From assembly GCA_033722555.1 (NCBI GenBank), contig JAWVYS010000012.1, forward strand, positions 1 to 64,000: a stretch of 64,000 nucleotides of DNA, given 5' to 3'. The notes below the pieces were generated by a model, which was given only the letters and a program-made list of their open reading frames with translations, did no database searches and was not told the origin of the DNA. The DNA is from Brumimicrobium sp033722555 (GTDB lineage Bacteria; Bacteroidota; Bacteroidia; Flavobacteriales_D; Crocinitomicaceae). Below, piece after piece: positions 7,765 through 16,196 of the stretch (positions are counted from its first letter, which is position 1; each line of letters begins with the position of its first letter). The translations under genes were made by a program, and so were the position numbers.

Positions 7765-8547
7765 TTACTTTTTCTTCTGACATTTTGGACAGAAATACGT
7801 GCTCCTGCCGGATATTTTGATCTGTTTGACCTCGCCGTTGCAAGTCGGACAATCGGTGCCGTCCTTGCGATGGGGCGTGAGATAATTATCAGGAAATTCG
7901 GAGCGCTCCGCATCCTTTTCGATAACGGTTTTCAGTACTTCATTGGTTTGTTGGTACAAATTAGCAATGTCTTCAGCGCTGAGCATTGAAACATCACTCT
8001 TTGGATGCATTCTGCACTGAAATGCAATCTCATCGGCATAGACATTTCCAATGCCGGAGATTGATTGCTGGTCGGTGAGTGCACCTTTCAGCGAACCTCT
8101 TTTATTTTCCAGATATTTTTTGAATTGATCCTGAGAAAAATCCAACGCGTCTCTACCAATTTCATGGTCTTCACAGAAATTATCTTTGTCTTCAGCCAAG
8201 TAAATTTTACCCAGTTTACGAGGAAAGATGTAGGCCAATTTATAGTCATTTTCAAAGTGAAGAAGCATTTTGGTGTAATCGGGGGTGTCTTGGTTCTGAT
8301 AGTATTTCAACTCACCTGTCATACCGAAATGGAGTACCAGCCATTTGCCGCTTTTTAACTCAATGAACAGGTATTTTCCGCGTCTATAGGTGGAGGTTAG
8401 CTCATTTCCCTTGAGTTCTTTGCCAATGTCTTTTTTGGGATGCTGTAAGAGACTATCCTCGATAAATTCAACCTTTCCAATCTTTTGATGCAGGGCAGTG
8501 GAGTCCACGTATTTTTTGTAAAGCGCTATTTCAGGTAATTCCGGCAT
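7765..8547 (-). CDS. mutM: Formamidopyrimidine-DNA glycosylase
   Basis: The start is set at 8547 because the protein must begin MPELPE: the new N-terminal proline is the Schiff-base nucleophile and the next glutamate is catalytic. The frame is open 44 codons further but that would bury the active site. 260 residues. RRGKYLF holds the conserved lysine near 57, SGIGNVYADE (near 167-176) is the helix-two-turn-helix, and the C-terminal zinc finger is CPTC...CPKC with GRSTYFCPKCQ. It removes 8-oxoguanine and related lesions and nicks the strand. It appears monocistronic and ends about 135 bases from cassette A. Confidence 0.9.
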   Translation of the reverse strand: MPELPEIALYKKYVDSTALHQKIGKVEFIEDSLLQHPKKDIGKELKGNELTSTYRRGKYLFIELKSGKWLVLHFGMTGELKYYQNQDTPDYTKMLLHFENDYKLAYIFPRKLGKIYLAEDKDNFCEDHEIGRDALDFSQDQFKKYLENKRGSLKGALTDQQSISGIGNVYADEIAFQCRMHPKSDVSMLSAEDIANLYQQTNEVLKTVIEKDAERSEFPDNYLTPHRKDGTDCPTCNGEVKQIKISGRSTYFCPKCQKKK

Positions 8548-8884
8548 GTCATTTTTCTTTTGTAATCGATGAATAAAATAATAAAATTTTGGAGGAATAC
8601 CCAATTCATTGAACTTCAGATTCCACGGATCAAACAGTGCAGATGTACATGAATGCATGATCAACCGATTTTTTATCACATTTTCTTACCGATAAAGTCA
8701 AGGGGATAGGTATTCCATACAGTCTGTTTCTTCTCTTAGAATAATCAACTAGTAATAAAAAATATTTATCGTTTAATTACGCTGACATTCAAATTATTGC
8801 GTAATTTTAAAATGTCATTGTTAGTGGGTTAGCACCACGGTTTACCTTCCGGAAAAGGACGTTTTGGATACAAAAATATAGGCG

Positions 8885-10210
8885 ATGAAAATAATGAATA
8901 AGCTTTTAAGCAGTACGCTGATCTTTTTTATGGCGATTACCTGCCGTGCACAGACCAATCCGAATCCAAGTTCGACCCTGGATGCCTTTATCACCAATGA
9001 AATGGGTCTCGAATACCTTCCGGGCCTTTCAGCAGTCATAGTAAAAGGTGGAAAGATAGTCTGGATAGAATCCTATGGTTTCGCGGATGTAGATAATTCG
9101 GTTCCCGTAAATGATACCACGGTATTCTTACTTGCTTCTGTTTCAAAGCTCTTTACAGGAACGGCAGCCATGCAACTGGCAGAGAATGGTACGATAAACC
9201 TCGATCAGGATATCAATGATTTCCTGCCCTGGAGTTTTGCCGTTCCATCTTCGCCTTCGGCACCGGTTACCTTTCGGCAGTTAATGACGCATACCGGATC
9301 TGTTCGGGACAATAACGTGGTAATGGATAATTATTACAGCTATCCCGATCCCGTGATTACTCTCCCGGACGTGATGGAGCGTTATTTTTCGGTCGGTGGA
9401 AGCGATTACAATGCCTCGGCAAACTTTGTGGCAGGGGCACCCGGATCAATGCATGAATACAGTAACATGGGTACGGCACTAAACGGCTATCTCGTTGAAT
9501 TAGCGGGGCAAATGCCCTTTGATCAGTATTGCAATGCATCCATTTTCGAACCCCTTTGTATGCATAAAACTTCCTGGTTCTTTGCCGATTTCGATTCTGC
9601 GCATGTCGCGAGGCCTTATCAACATGTCAATGGTAGTTATGTCGCTTATCCGCATTATGGTTTTGCCGATTATCCCGATGGTCAACTCAGAAGCACAGCC
9701 GAAGACATGGCTAATTTCATGATAGCCTATCTCAACGGTGGAAATTTTAACGGTAGTTCATTGCTGAGTTCAACGTCCATCAATGAAATGTGGACTTCAC
9801 AAGTACCTACGTTAGCCCCGGAACAAGGATTGAACTGGTATCAGGAAGAACTTTTTTATGACGGTGGTTCCTCCATGCTTTGGGGGCATAATGGGGGTGA
9901 AATGGGAGCTTCTACGGATCTGTATGTTGATCCTGCTAATGACATTGGGATCTGCGTGCTGACAAATGGGGAAGGTAATGCCTTGTTCATTTGCGACGAG
10001 CTTTATAATTACGCATTGACGCTTGATCCTTCAACAGGATATAGTCCTTCCTGCGGGGCGGTTGGTATTACTGAGTCTGTTCAGGTTTCCGACAGAAAAC
10101 TGCTTAAAGTGGTTGATTTCCTGGGGCGAGAAACGGAGCTTAAACCAAACACTCCTTTGATCAAATGGTATAGCGATGGATCCACTGAAAGGGTTTTTAT
10201 TGCAGAGTAG
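8885..10210 (+). CDS. Secreted serine hydrolase, class C beta-lactamase fold
   Basis: 441 residues with a signal peptide ending near ARAQ-type AQT at 22-24. Active-site motifs of the beta-lactamase/DD-peptidase family are intact: SVSK (85-88), YSN (192-194) and HNG (335-337). Likely cuts peptides or esters, and a true beta-lactamase role is not implied. The last about 45 residues (RKLLKVVDFLGRETE, then YSDGSTERVFI) look like the C-terminal module of proteins exported by the type IX system in Bacteroidota. This is an inference from pattern. It stands alone between mutM and the lipoprotein group. Confidence 0.85.
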   Translation: MKIMNKLLSSTLIFFMAITCRAQTNPNPSSTLDAFITNEMGLEYLPGLSAVIVKGGKIVWIESYGFADVDNSVPVNDTTVFLLASVSKLFTGTAAMQLAENGTINLDQDINDFLPWSFAVPSSPSAPVTFRQLMTHTGSVRDNNVVMDNYYSYPDPVITLPDVMERYFSVGGSDYNASANFVAGAPGSMHEYSNMGTALNGYLVELAGQMPFDQYCNASIFEPLCMHKTSWFFADFDSAHVARPYQHVNGSYVAYPHYGFADYPDGQLRSTAEDMANFMIAYLNGGNFNGSSLLSSTSINEMWTSQVPTLAPEQGLNWYQEELFYDGGSSMLWGHNGGEMGASTDLYVDPANDIGICVLTNGEGNALFICDELYNYALTLDPSTGYSPSCGAVGITESVQVSDRKLLKVVDFLGRETELKPNTPLIKWYSDGSTERVFIAE

Positions 10211-10532
10211 GAACTTTTAAATTTATTGGCACAGAACAATGATTGTGCTACCGTATTTAGCGGGAATGACCTACACCGTTGTTAGATAAAGAAGCTTGTT
10301 GGGTGAAACAAATGGTTTAGAGAAGGTTCTGTAAAACATACGTGGCGATATCTGCTGATAGATTTGTTGACCGGGCATGAAGCATAGAAAATGGTTTAGT
10401 GTAAGCCATAAACGATGGTAATGCGGTATGCAGCGCGAAATTATTAAGCTAACCGGTTTTTTTGTAATTTCACTGTAAAGTATTTGAAACACAGTAAATA
10501 GTTATTGTAAAACTGTTTAGTAACCAAAAGAT
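10211..10532. other. Non-coding gap, no clear element
   Basis: About 320 bases with only short open frames in both directions. I see a weak 5-bp hairpin near 10230 (gcaca...tgtgc) and a GTTGTTAG word at 10269 after ACACC that resembles a cassette start, but no complementary partner downstream. No promoter matching TAnnTTTG was found. Confidence 0.5.
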
Positions 10533-11717
10533 ATGAGTCAGGAACGAAGAAAATATAGATTGATACTCATTTTTCTGGTTGCTCTGTGTTTTATTTCATG
10601 CAGCAGAAAAATTGGTCCAAGAATCAAACACTATAAAAAAGACGGGGTAGATTGGTACACCTCAAAAATATATGGTTATCCGGAAGGGAAAAGAAAACTG
10701 GCAAAGGTTAATACGTATAAAGGAGACTGGCTATATGAATCGGTTATTTATTATGAGTTATGGCCGGTAGGTGGATGGAAACTTGTCAGCGAAGAAGGTT
10801 TCACCGTGGTTAAAGAGGGAAAGTATTTACTCAATGACGATGATACGTTAGATGTTCCTGATAACATTATTTACACGTATTATGATGAAAACCACAATGA
10901 AGTAATTGAAGTATATAAGGGTGGTGAAAGAATACCGTATACCTTGGGTAAGCCTGACGGATTCACGACCATGAAATTTACGGTTGACACTCCGGGTGTA
11001 TATAAATGGAGGGACGGTAAGGAATATTATGACAGGCCATTTACTTCGGAAGAAACAGAAAGATTTAAAACCAGGGAAGAAAAGTGGCATGATCAGGCAA
11101 TGCAAGATAAGCGACTTCTTCCAAAATACGGAAATATACCAAAGTCCGAAGAGGAAAAGAAGGAAGACAGTGAATTCATTAGAAAGGTTCTGAAGGAGGA
11201 CTCTTCAAACAGAAAAGCTTCAGATCATCTGATCCGGCTTGGATTTGAATATATGAAAACCGATTTGAAAACGGCCATGTACAGATTCAATCAGGCCTAT
11301 TTGCTCGATTCGACAAATACTGATATTTATTGGGGATATGGTGCTGTTTACATGACAATTGGTGATTTTTCGAAGGCCAAGGAACAGTACCTCGAAGGTC
11401 TTTCTCTCGATCCTCAGAATACACATCTCTGGACGGATTACGGGACTTGTTTTTTGGCGCAATATTACAGGCTCGAGCGGTTTCATGAAGACCGTGCTTT
11501 AATCTATCTGGACTCCGCCTTAACATATATCAATAAGTCATATGAAATTGACTCCGTTGATCAGAATACTGTATTTAAACTTTCGGTTTGTTACTGGAAC
11601 AGAGGAGACTGTGAGAATGCATGGAAATATTATAATCTATGTAAATCACTTGGAGGAGAAATAATTACTGAGGAATATGCACAGGATCTGAAAAGAAAAT
11701 GTAAACCTGAGAAATGA
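10533..11717 (+). CDS. Lipoprotein with C-terminal TPR domain
   Basis: 394 residues. The N-terminus is a lipoprotein signal with lipobox FISC (cysteine near residue 24). Residues 30-180 are beta-rich and tyrosine/tryptophan-rich, unrecognised (YKKDGVDWYTSKIYGYPEGK). From about 225 a TPR-type superhelix is visible: SNRKASDHLIRLGFEYMKTD, then AYLLDSTNTDIYWGYGAVY and GLSLDPQNTHLWTDYGTCF. Probably anchored to a membrane and mediating protein contacts. It overlaps the next lipoprotein gene by 4 bases (ATGA), so the two are translated together. Confidence 0.7.
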   Translation: MSQERRKYRLILIFLVALCFISCSRKIGPRIKHYKKDGVDWYTSKIYGYPEGKRKLAKVNTYKGDWLYESVIYYELWPVGGWKLVSEEGFTVVKEGKYLLNDDDTLDVPDNIIYTYYDENHNEVIEVYKGGERIPYTLGKPDGFTTMKFTVDTPGVYKWRDGKEYYDRPFTSEETERFKTREEKWHDQAMQDKRLLPKYGNIPKSEEEKKEDSEFIRKVLKEDSSNRKASDHLIRLGFEYMKTDLKTAMYRFNQAYLLDSTNTDIYWGYGAVYMTIGDFSKAKEQYLEGLSLDPQNTHLWTDYGTCFLAQYYRLERFHEDRALIYLDSALTYINKSYEIDSVDQNTVFKLSVCYWNRGDCENAWKYYNLCKSLGGEIITEEYAQDLKRKCKPEK

Positions 11718-12397
11718 AAACATTTGAAAAAATATTGGTGCTATTGTTTTTATTTGCAGGGGTTGTTTCCTGTGGTGTAAATTTTTCGAAAACCGATGGG
11801 ATCAAAGAATGGAGTATAGATGAATACAAGATACTTTATTCCAGGTATATCGGTCCTGTTGGTCCACATTATTACCAGTACGACGTTTATAAAAATGGAA
11901 GATATCTTTCCTATACGTATTCGATCCTGGACAATGATTCCTGTCTGCTGCAGTTTGAGAAAGAAGCGGACTATTATATTCATTTCAACCTCTGTAAGCA
12001 AACAAAGAAAATTCTGGAACCGAATAAAACAGAACTTGTTATGAAGAACATTGATTCAATAACAATAAGGCCTTATGATTCCATAGACTTGGTTGTCGGA
12101 GCGAATAAATTTACCCGGCCCTATTATGATACGCTCGTACGTCAGAACTTTGACCCTTCCGCGACAGAGAAGTTAAATCCACAAGAGATAAAAATGTTTG
12201 TCCGGAAGTGGAACAAATCAGAAGCAGAAGCATATAATAGGCTTGGAAAAAGTTATGACTACTTGCTCACTGTGTACACAAAAGATACTGTAAGAAGGAT
12301 AAAGACGCTTAATCATTTCCTGACCGAAGACGGTAAATGGTCATACAGGACAAAGGAGGACAACTTCTTTGATGAGCTTTGGAAGAAGGAAGAATAA
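11714..12397 (+). CDS. Lipoprotein of unknown function
   Basis: 227 residues, signal with lipobox GVVSC (cysteine near 20). No recognised domain. The mature part is rich in tyrosine, asparagine and lysine and looks like a beta-rich domain followed by helices (PQEIKMFVRKWNKSEAEAYNRLG). Start overlaps the stop of the TPR lipoprotein by 4 bases. The two are likely a functional pair in the envelope. Confidence 0.65.
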   Translation: MKTFEKILVLLFLFAGVVSCGVNFSKTDGIKEWSIDEYKILYSRYIGPVGPHYYQYDVYKNGRYLSYTYSILDNDSCLLQFEKEADYYIHFNLCKQTKKILEPNKTELVMKNIDSITIRPYDSIDLVVGANKFTRPYYDTLVRQNFDPSATEKLNPQEIKMFVRKWNKSEAEAYNRLGKSYDYLLTVYTKDTVRRIKTLNHFLTEDGKWSYRTKEDNFFDELWKKEE

Positions 12398-12609
12398 AGA
12401 AATACATTATAATAAATTCAGTATTCCTGTGATTCACCGTGTAAAGGAAAAACCTTCAAATTTGAATTCTCAAATCCTGATCTATTATTATTCTGATGGC
12501 TATATCTAAAAGAGATACGCCGGGAAATTTTCGTTTTAACAGCCTTAGTCGTGAAGTAAGCCTGTTCTTCCTTTAATTTTTTTAGCTTTAAAGCTTAAAA
12601 GATCCGAAA

Positions 12610-13056
12610 ATGATACCAAATAAAGTGTTGAAGGCCCTTGTATACGCTGGACTGATCCTGTTATTTTCTTTCTGTACGACTCAAAACAAGGTACCTGATT
12701 ACCTGCTTGGAAAATTTGAGGATGATTATGAAATTCGTTATACCGTTACAGAAGATCGCTGGATACAACATCCGGGTGACCGCTATCACATAATAGAATG
12801 GAATACTGAAGAGGGGTATATACTTACAAAAAATGATTCTGCCAACTTTTCTGATGGTAAGTTATTCACGCGTATCGACTATGTCAAATTGGAGAACATG
12901 GACCCGTATCAGTGGGGTTTCTGTTATACAACATATAACGCTCCCGATGAAGCTGAAGCCCGATCTAATGCAAGTGCTGATAAATTGCATCCCAAAACAG
13001 GATGTAATGGCTATCCTTTCTCACGGATGAAACCGGCGTCTGGTAAGGAGGAATAA
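12610..13056 (+). CDS. Small lipoprotein of unknown function
   Basis: 148 residues with lipobox LLFSFC (cysteine near 22). The mature region reads like a single beta-barrel or lipocalin-sized domain (YLLGKFEDDYEIRYTVTEDR, then GYILTKNDSANF) and ends in a flexible basic/acidic tail. Two cysteines near 99 and 122 might pair. Third lipoprotein in a row but separated from the others by 212 bases and so perhaps its own unit. A perfect 12-base palindrome AGCTTTAAAGCT lies near 12585, close to its start. Confidence 0.6.
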   Translation: MIPNKVLKALVYAGLILLFSFCTTQNKVPDYLLGKFEDDYEIRYTVTEDRWIQHPGDRYHIIEWNTEEGYILTKNDSANFSDGKLFTRIDYVKLENMDPYQWGFCYTTYNAPDEAEARSNASADKLHPKTGCNGYPFSRMKPASGKEE

Positions 13057-13105
13057 TTTGAAAATGACTAAGAAGACATGAAATACAAAATTTACCGATA
13101 AAAAA

Positions 13106-13783
13106 ATGACAATAAAAGCAACCCTTCTTGGTGCGACGGGCCTGATAGGTTCTCACATCCTCCAGACCCTGACAGAAGATCCCGCCTTCGATGAAGTCAA
13201 AGTGATTGTGAGACGTCCGTTGGAAATGAAGCATCCGAAAGTAAAGGTGGAAGTGATAGACTTTAATGACGAAAAACAGTTTGCAGCAGCAATGGCAGGC
13301 AGTGAACTGATTTTTTGTGCCATAGGAACGACGCAGAAAAAAGTGAAGGGAGACAAGGACGCCTATCGAAAAATAGACTACGACATTCCGGTAAACGCGG
13401 CAAAGTTTTGTTTGAAGGGAGGCTGCAAGCAATTCCTGATCGTTTCCTCCATAGGAGCGGACAGTGGTAAGAGCAACTTTTATTTGAAACTCAAAGGTGA
13501 AGTCGAGGATACTCTCACGGAACTTGCGGAGAAAGAAGACGGGATTGAATCCTTATCTATTTTCAGGCCTTCGCTCTTGCTGGGAGACCGCTCCGAGACC
13601 AGAATCGCAGAAAGCATAGGCCAGTTCATAGCCAAAGGACTTTCTTTCTTATTTCCGAATGATTATAAACCCATCAAAGGAAAGCACGTAGCTCAAGCGA
13701 TGGTGGAAGCGGCCAAACGTGAGCATAAAGGCGTGGAGGTGTATAAGTATAAGGATATGAAGGAGTTGATGGGGGAGGGATAG
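13106..13783 (+). CDS. NAD(P)-binding Rossmann oxidoreductase, atypical SDR family
   Basis: 225 residues. The dinucleotide-binding glycine motif GATGLIGS (9-16) is followed by a basic position (VRRP near 35-38) that favours NADPH, then FCAIGTT near 70, SSIGAD near 115-120 and YLKLKGEVE near 127, where Y-x-x-x-K could be catalytic. The overall pattern matches HTATIP2/TIP30-like and NAD(P)H-binding proteins. The substrate cannot be told. It stands alone after the small lipoprotein and before cassette B. Confidence 0.75.
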   Translation: MTIKATLLGATGLIGSHILQTLTEDPAFDEVKVIVRRPLEMKHPKVKVEVIDFNDEKQFAAAMAGSELIFCAIGTTQKKVKGDKDAYRKIDYDIPVNAAKFCLKGGCKQFLIVSSIGADSGKSNFYLKLKGEVEDTLTELAEKEDGIESLSIFRPSLLLGDRSETRIAESIGQFIAKGLSFLFPNDYKPIKGKHVAQAMVEAAKREHKGVEVYKYKDMKELMGEG

Positions 13784-14058
13784 TTTTTGTCTAAGAATTC
13801 CCCCTGGATTGCATTAATCAGTTACATCCGTTTTGAAGCGATTAATATCTATTAATTTCATTGGATCCGTTTATAGTTATTTTGCTTTCATTTTATTGAT
13901 AGTCAACGTTTTAAAATCATAATTTGTTTGTAAATTTTTGACTATTTTTATAGTGCGGATATATGCCATGGCGTATAGCCGGAAGTTAGGCACAACAGTA
14001 GATAACCAGCACATTCGTCAGTGGTTATTATGTGAATTATCTTTTTTGTATCTTTGGA

Positions 14059-14373
14059 ATGATGATTAAACTAATCGAAGATAATATTGATGAACTTCAG
14101 GAAATCTGCAGAAAGAATTCTGTAGCTGAGTTGTATATCTTCGGGTCAGCATTGACTAAAGATTTTTCTGATCAAAGTGATTTAGATTTTGCCTATGTGC
14201 TCAAGGAGAATCTTAATCCTATCGAATATGGTGATGCGTTTTTCGGACTAATGGAAGATTTAGAAAGCTTATTCGGAAGAAAGATCGATTTAGTTTCTTA
14301 TCGGGTAGTTAAAAATCCGATCTTCAAACAGGAGCTCGATAAAACGAAGAAATCTCTATATGCAGCAGCATAG
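14059..14373 (+). CDS. mntA: MntA-type minimal nucleotidyltransferase antitoxin
   Basis: The frame opens at 14032, but the ATGs at 14059 or 14062 begin the conserved fold and are preferred. 104 residues with the minimal nucleotidyltransferase signature GS-x10-DxD: GS at 29-30 and DLD at 41-43. The third acidic residue is D76 in RKIDLVS. Family members add AMP to a tyrosine of the HepT toxin and so neutralise it. The gene overlaps the downstream hepT by 14 bases, the normal order for this module. It is carried inside cassette B. Confidence 0.85.
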   Translation: MMIKLIEDNIDELQEICRKNSVAELYIFGSALTKDFSDQSDLDFAYVLKENLNPIEYGDAFFGLMEDLESLFGRKIDLVSYRVVKNPIFKQELDKTKKSLYAAA

Positions 14374-14701
14374 GAAGATACAGAAATATTTACTCGATAT
14401 TGATTCGATAATCGAAGAACTTGATAAAATTATTGATCACCATCAAAGAGATTTTAATGATTTTCAGCAGAACTTCATCTCCGTTCGTGCAGTTGAGAGG
14501 GATTTAATGATTATAGGAGAAGTTATTAACAAGATAATTCAAATCAGCCCAGAGATCCATATTTCAGGAACACGACAGATTATAGGATTAAGAAACCTTA
14601 TAGTACATGCTTATGATTCGATTGAACCTTCTGTTCTTTGGAGAATATTAGTCAAAGACATTCCAGTTTTAAAGAAAGAAGTTGAAGATCTAAAAAGTTA
14701 A
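14360..14701 (+). CDS. hepT: HepT-like HEPN ribonuclease toxin
   Basis: 113 residues, all-helical. It contains the HEPN motif RNLIVHAY (78-85), that is R-x4-H-x-Y, with R78 and H83 catalytic and Y85 the residue AMPylated by MntA in studied systems. Predicted to cut RNA when released. It overlaps mntA by 14 bases and its stop lies 1 base before the terminal repeat of cassette B, so the gene ends tightly against the attC-like site. Toxin-antitoxin modules are common in integron arrays, where they are thought to stabilise the array. Confidence 0.88.
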   Translation: MQQHRKIQKYLLDIDSIIEELDKIIDHHQRDFNDFQQNFISVRAVERDLMIIGEVINKIIQISPEIHISGTRQIIGLRNLIVHAYDSIEPSVLWRILVKDIPVLKKEVEDLKS

Positions 14702-14702
14702 A

Positions 14703-14785
14703 TGTGCCTAACACCAAATAAACAAAATAGCGCCGATAGGGCTCAAGGTTTGCGCTACTTTGCTTATTTTAGACCGTTATAGAGC
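14703..14785 (+). repeat. attC-like element 3 (between cassettes B and C)
   Basis: Cores GCCTAAC (14706-14712) and GTTATAG (14776-14782) enclose a strong imperfect palindrome. The left arm caaataaacaaaatagcgc pairs with the right arm gcgctactttgcttatttt at 16 of 19 positions, with scattered mismatches as in attC sites, around an 18-base loop. Confidence 0.65.
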
Positions 14786-15289
14786 ATTGAAAACAAACTT
14801 AATCATATCCATAGTGATATTTTCTTTTTTCGCTTGTGAAAGCGGAACTTCAGAAGGGTGTTTTCTCGAGACTGGCGTGTATTATCGCAGTAACGAATCT
14901 CGAGGGGACACATTAGAACTAACTAAAAGCAAACCAATAGCCCCTGGATGGAACTTAACCACCTGGGAGATAAAAGAAAGTACTATTGAGATATCAGACG
15001 ATAAAGGTTTGGCTGAGCGTTTAGGAAGAAATGTGGCTGAATACTCCGTTAAGGGTGATAGTTTGAAAATAATATTTCGAAATATGTCACTTCCGTCTAA
15101 CGGAGAAGTAATTAATTATGATGAGATTGTTACATATGGTATAGTTTCAAGCAGCTCAGAAAGTATAGAGATTGTTGAATTGAGCAGAAATATTATACAG
15201 AAATGACATGAGAAGCTCTATAACACTACCTACACCTCGCGCCTTTTATGTACATTCGTGGTAGCGGCGCGAAGGCTTAGCTAAAACCG
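14777..15289 (+). mobile_element. Integron-like gene cassette C
   Basis: Starts at GTTATAGAGC (14776-14785) and ends with GCTCTATAAC (15215-15224), an exact 10-base reverse complement. It is directly joined to cassette B and carries one lipoprotein gene. The following attC-like element ends at GTTGAGA (15289-15295), after which ordinary chromosomal genes resume. Confidence 0.65.
14787..15206 (+). CDS. Cassette C lipoprotein
   Basis: No ATG precedes the signal sequence. The TTG at 14787, two bases after the cassette terminal repeat, gives a proper lipoprotein signal (KTNLIISIVIFSFFACES, cysteine near 17) and 139 residues. A farther TTG at 14760 would place the start inside the attC-like element and across the recombination point. 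Mature part beta-rich, family unknown. The gene ends 8 bases before the terminal repeat. As the only gene in its cassette it likely depends on outside transcription. Confidence 0.6.
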   Translation: MKTNLIISIVIFSFFACESGTSEGCFLETGVYYRSNESRGDTLELTKSKPIAPGWNLTTWEIKESTIEISDDKGLAERLGRNVAEYSVKGDSLKIIFRNMSLPSNGEVINYDEIVTYGIVSSSSESIEIVELSRNIIQK

Positions 15290-15295
15290 TTGAGA
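15215..15295 (+). repeat. attC-like element 4 (3' end of cassette C)
   Basis: Cores CTATAAC (15218-15224) and GTTGAGA (15289-15295). The inner arms cctcgcgcc and ggcgcgaagg pair with one unpaired base, an extrahelical base of the kind seen in attC sites. The span from 15296 to 15436 shows no further cassette. Confidence 0.6.
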
Positions 15296-15436
15296 TACAG
15301 TGCTGCACCAAGTCATCACCTTTTCATTTGCTTCAATGAATCATCCTTTGAAAGGTCTGCCGGTAAATTATACCGTTTATTTCTTTGTTATTCGCGTTGT
15401 ATTTTTTAATTTATTAGGAAAACAAACGAAAAAACA

Positions 15437-16108
15437 ATGAGCAAACACGAAATTCAGATAAAATCAATTGAAAAAGTCACACACGACGTAAATAGATATA
15501 GAACCGAGAAACCCGACGGTTATGAATTTACACCCGGTCAGGCAACGGAGGTTTCCATCGATGAGGTTGGTTTGAAAGAGAAAGGGAGACCGTTTACTTT
15601 TACTTCGCTTCCCAAGGATGACCACCTGGAATTTACGATCAAAAGCTATACGGATCATAACGGTGTGACCAAGGAATTGCTCGGCCTCGATAAGCGGGAT
15701 AAATTCATTATTGAGGATGCTTTTGGTGCGATCAAATATGACGGAGAAGGAACATTTATTGCCGGTGGGGCAGGAGTGACGCCGTTCATAGCCATATTCA
15801 GAAAACTGGAAAAGGAAGGGGAAATTGGGGACAATCAGCTCCTTTTTGCCAACAAAACCAAAAAAGACATTATCCTGCGTGAAGAATTCCGCAATATGTT
15901 GGGCAGTAATTTCGTGAATATCCTTTCACAGGAAAGAACGAATGAATACGCCTACGGTCATATATCGAAAGATTTTCTGAAAGAGCACGTCAAGGATTTC
16001 GACAAGAAGTTTTACGTATGCGGTCCGCCTGAAATGATGGAAAGTGTGCTTAATCAACTGAAAGAACTTGGCGTAAAGGGCGAACAGATAGTTACCGAGG
16101 ATATGTAA
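15437..16108 (+). CDS. FAD/NAD-binding flavin reductase-like oxidoreductase
   Basis: 223 residues of the ferredoxin-NADP reductase superfamily: an FAD-binding barrel with RPFTFTS (51-57) contacting the flavin, then the NAD(P) domain with GGAGVTPF (109-116) and CGPPEMM (195-201). There is no iron-sulfur or globin domain attached, so it needs an external acceptor. Likely passes electrons from NAD(P)H to a flavin or a carrier. Monocistronic, ending in a strong shared terminator. Confidence 0.85.
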   Translation: MSKHEIQIKSIEKVTHDVNRYRTEKPDGYEFTPGQATEVSIDEVGLKEKGRPFTFTSLPKDDHLEFTIKSYTDHNGVTKELLGLDKRDKFIIEDAFGAIKYDGEGTFIAGGAGVTPFIAIFRKLEKEGEIGDNQLLFANKTKKDIILREEFRNMLGSNFVNILSQERTNEYAYGHISKDFLKEHVKDFDKKFYVCGPPEMMESVLNQLKELGVKGEQIVTEDM

Positions 16109-16127
16109 ACTGATAGCCGGTAAAAAA

Positions 16128-16166
16128 AAAGAACTGAACAGGCTTTTTTGGTTTGTTCAGTTCTTT
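16128..16166. terminator. Bidirectional terminator
   Basis: A perfect 13-bp stem (aaagaactgaaca 16128-16140 with tgttcagttcttt 16154-16166) with a 13-base loop, preceded by a run of A, between two convergent genes. Confidence 0.85.
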
Positions 16167-16196
16167 CAATACTATAATAATCAGTTAATCAATTTC

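Larger units (their letters stand above)
13986..14776 (+). mobile_element. Integron-like gene cassette B (toxin-antitoxin)
   Basis: Starts at GTTAGGCACA (13985-13994) and ends with TGTGCCTAAC (14703-14712), an exact 10-base reverse complement. Both cores fit the integron consensus fully (GTTRRRY and RYYYAAC). An attC-like element follows and its second core opens cassette C, so B and C are a true tandem pair. Content is an MntA/HepT module on the same strand. Upstream (13962-13977) a small hairpin ATATGC-CATG-GCGTAT may be the remnant of the receiving site. Confidence 0.65.

Noticed and set aside
8548..8679. N-terminal extension of mutM by 44 codons
   Set aside because: The catalytic proline must be residue 2 after the initiating methionine, so translation starts at 8547.
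10260..10280. GTTGTTAG after ACACC as another cassette start
   Set aside because: No reverse-complement end (CTAACAAC) was found downstream and no convincing palindrome lies before it.
13899..13945. Perfect 8-base inverted repeat atagtcaa/ttgactat as a terminator
   Set aside because: The loop is about 31 bases, too long for a normal terminator hairpin, and the preceding gene ends over 100 bases upstream.
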